Assembly: GCA_037178625.1 (NCBI GenBank)
Contig: CM074136.1
Coordinates: 1,860,001-1,924,000, forward strand
DNA length: 64,000 nucleotides
Direction: 5' to 3'
Source of the DNA: Skeletonema tropicum
Lineage: Eukaryota > Bacillariophyta > Thalassiosirophyceae > Thalassiosirales > Thalassiosiraceae
The stretch's first letter is position 1. The number at the start of each line of letters is the position of its first letter. Positions 62,742 through 64,000 of this stretch are shown here, in pieces. Below the pieces are notes generated by a model that did not search any database, was not told the origin of the DNA, and saw nothing but the letters and a program-made list of their open reading frames with translations. The position numbers were made by a program, and so were the translations under genes.

Positions 62742-63367
62742 TTACTGCTGTACCGTAACACCCGGATTCAAATCTCCCAAATCAATCCTCGAAGTACTCC
62801 CCTTAATATCCTGATACCGCTGTAAATCAGTTTCACCGACGGGTACTTGACTAAACACGCCCAAAAATACAATTAATCCAAGTGCCAATGCGACATTTTT
62901 CACTGTCCCCATGATACCCCCCTCCCCTGCTTCGGCAACAACTGCGCCATCATCATTATTATCCTCCTTCCATTTTTCAGAGAACATGATGCTATCATCA
63001 CTCTCGTCATTAATCTTCTCCAACATTGCTAATTCATCGGCATCTAATTTTTGTGCGGCGTCTGCCATGATTTGTTTTCGTTGTTCCTCCACTGTTGTTA
63101 GTTCTCCTCCGTCACCACTCTTCTTCTTCTTGTTTGAGTTGACGTAGTCGTTCTTCTAGGGCGGCTATTTCGGCTTGTTTGTCGTTGTAGAGGTGTGTTG
63201 GGGTACGATGATAATGTTGGATATTGTTGATACAGGAGGATGATGTGCGGAATCGCTGCTGGCCACCAGGAGATGGGGAGAAGCTGTGGACATACATGGC
63301 TGCTGCTCAACAATAGAGCGCAGTAGATGGTGATGGTGAGTAGAAGAAGGGCGTTATTCATGGTCAT
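62742..63367 (-). CDS. Small membrane protein with signal-like presequence, possible plastid protein (frameshifted)
   Basis: ATG at 63367 opens with a hydrophobic signal-like segment (A-L-L-L-L-T-I-T-I-Y-C-A-L-L-L). The frame changes near 63297-63310 to one reading A-A-A-M-Y-V-H-S-F-S-P, then a coiled-coil-like helix (E-I-A-A-L-E-E-R-L-R-Q-L). A second change at the A3 run 63133-63135 leads to K-K-K-S-G-D-G-G, an acidic helix and one TM (V-A-L-A-L-G-L-I-V-F-L-G-V-F). It ends with D-L-N-P-G-V-T-V-Q-Q at 62742. About 205 residues. A signal peptide followed by a hydroxylated, basic stretch is how diatoms address proteins to the complex plastid, but the ASAFAP-type motif is not clear. Family not recognised. 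Confidence 0.55.
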
Positions 63368-63588
63368 ACGTTGCTTTGGTTGTTGGTAGTGAAGAATTGT
63401 CTCTATGAATCATTGATTTACACCATCGTCATCGCATGTTTGGATTTTTTTTAGACTGACGTAGAAGATGCTTCCCGCCAAAAATTCAGTGCAAACATAC
63501 CGAACGAATCAGCAGCGAAGCAATGTTCTGTAGTAGACAAAATGCGTAGCAGTAGCAAGAGGCAGCTATCACTACTACAGCAACAACC
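63368..63588. other. Short divergent promoter region
   Basis: 221 bp between the membrane protein start (minus) and the asparaginase-like start (plus). A CGTCAT/TGACG pair is at 63430 and 63458. Nothing else seen. Confidence 0.4.
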
Positions 63589-64000
63589 ATGCCAAAGAAG
63601 AAACGAGTGATCCTTGCAGTACACGGTGGTGCCGGCATCATCCTACGATCCGCTCTAACTCCAGAATTAGAGGCAGACTATCGATCGGCACTCAGAGATG
63701 CCTTGGCTGCCGGATATGAAGTACTCACAAGAAGTAGTATCAGAGATGATGATGATGATGATGATGATGATGCAACAACAAGGATCAAAAGTGATCGAGA
63801 TGTGGCCATCGATGCAGTAGAGGCGGCAGTGAGATGTATGGAAGATTGTCCTTTATTCAATGCTGGCAAGGGATCAGTGTTTGCTCATGATGAACAGATA
63901 CGATGTGATGCTTCGATTATGTCATGCTCCTCTAATGATACAGCTAAAGCAGTGAAAGCTAAAGAAGAAGAAGATGAAGATGCCAGCTCAGATAATGACA
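63589..64000 (+). CDS. Isoaspartyl peptidase / L-asparaginase, N-terminal part
   Basis: ATG at 63589, running off the window after 137 codons. The start reads V-I-L-A-V-H-G-G-A-G, the conserved first strand of the plant-type asparaginase (Ntn-hydrolase) family. It is followed by A-L-x-x-A-L-A-A-G-Y, D-A-V-E-A-A-V-R-C-M-E-D and L-F-N-A-G-K-G-S-V, which bind substrate. A GAT repeat (63749-63775) codes a run of nine Asp within a loop, an insertion not usual in the family. An acidic low-complexity stretch begins at the window end. The autocleavage Thr lies beyond the edge. The enzyme hydrolyses asparagine or repairs isoaspartyl dipeptides. Confidence 0.9.
   Translation, partial: MPKKKRVILAVHGGAGIILRSALTPELEADYRSALRDALAAGYEVLTRSSIRDDDDDDDDDATTRIKSDRDVAIDAVEAAVRCMEDCPLFNAGKGSVFAHDEQIRCDASIMSCSSNDTAKAVKAKEEEDEDASSDND

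Overview
The window looks like nuclear DNA of a diatom (stramenopile alga), probably a centric one. The genes are few-exon with short GT-AG introns. One protein carries a cysteine module of the CxxC...C...CC type that I know from diatom secreted proteins. There is a diatom-style Ty1/copia element, a signal-peptide-led possible plastid protein, and a B9D2 ciliary transition-zone gene, which fits centric diatoms because their sperm are flagellated. Species cannot be named from the sequence.

Layout. 1-1200: tail of a MULE-type transposase gene (minus) running off the left edge. 1780-3065: type II membrane sulfotransferase-like gene (minus). 3709-4862: Golgi-type nucleotide-sugar transporter (plus). 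5341-6344: dimeric tandem satellite. 7588-16720: copia LTR retrotransposon with identical LTRs and an internal inverted/direct rearrangement. 16743-21565: MULE transposon with an 82-bp inverted repeat at each end. 21581-22115: foldback MITE. 21666-26474: a 2.37-kb tandem duplication carrying a BED-finger gene and a HesB/IscA-like gene; the first HesB copy is broken.

27335-64000 is gene-rich housekeeping sequence: mitochondrial SHMT, tail-anchored heme-oxygenase-like protein, AAA ATPase, mitochondrial HSP60, CBM9-like protein, CCR4-NOT subunit NOT2, SEC61 alpha, B9D2, a 1.87-kresidue secreted GH43-like protein, LSm11-like protein, a small conserved protein, a 3-TM protein, an alpha/beta-hydrolase-like gene, a secreted heme peroxidase with Lys-rich and Trp-repeat regions, a huge Gln-rich protein ending in an SGF29-type tandem Tudor domain, a possible plastid membrane protein, and the start of an isoaspartyl peptidase/asparaginase.

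A cross-cutting feature is that many clearly conserved genes (SEC61A, LSm11-like, CBM9, peroxidase, hydrolase, sulfotransferase, SGF29) switch reading frame once or more without an intron to explain it, several times at homopolymers or short tandem duplications. Uncorrected assembly indels are the simplest explanation, so 'pseudogene' readings here need care. I found no operon logic, tRNA, rRNA or CRISPR array. Several putative starts were moved to the first in-frame ATG because the longest open frame began at GTG or TTG.
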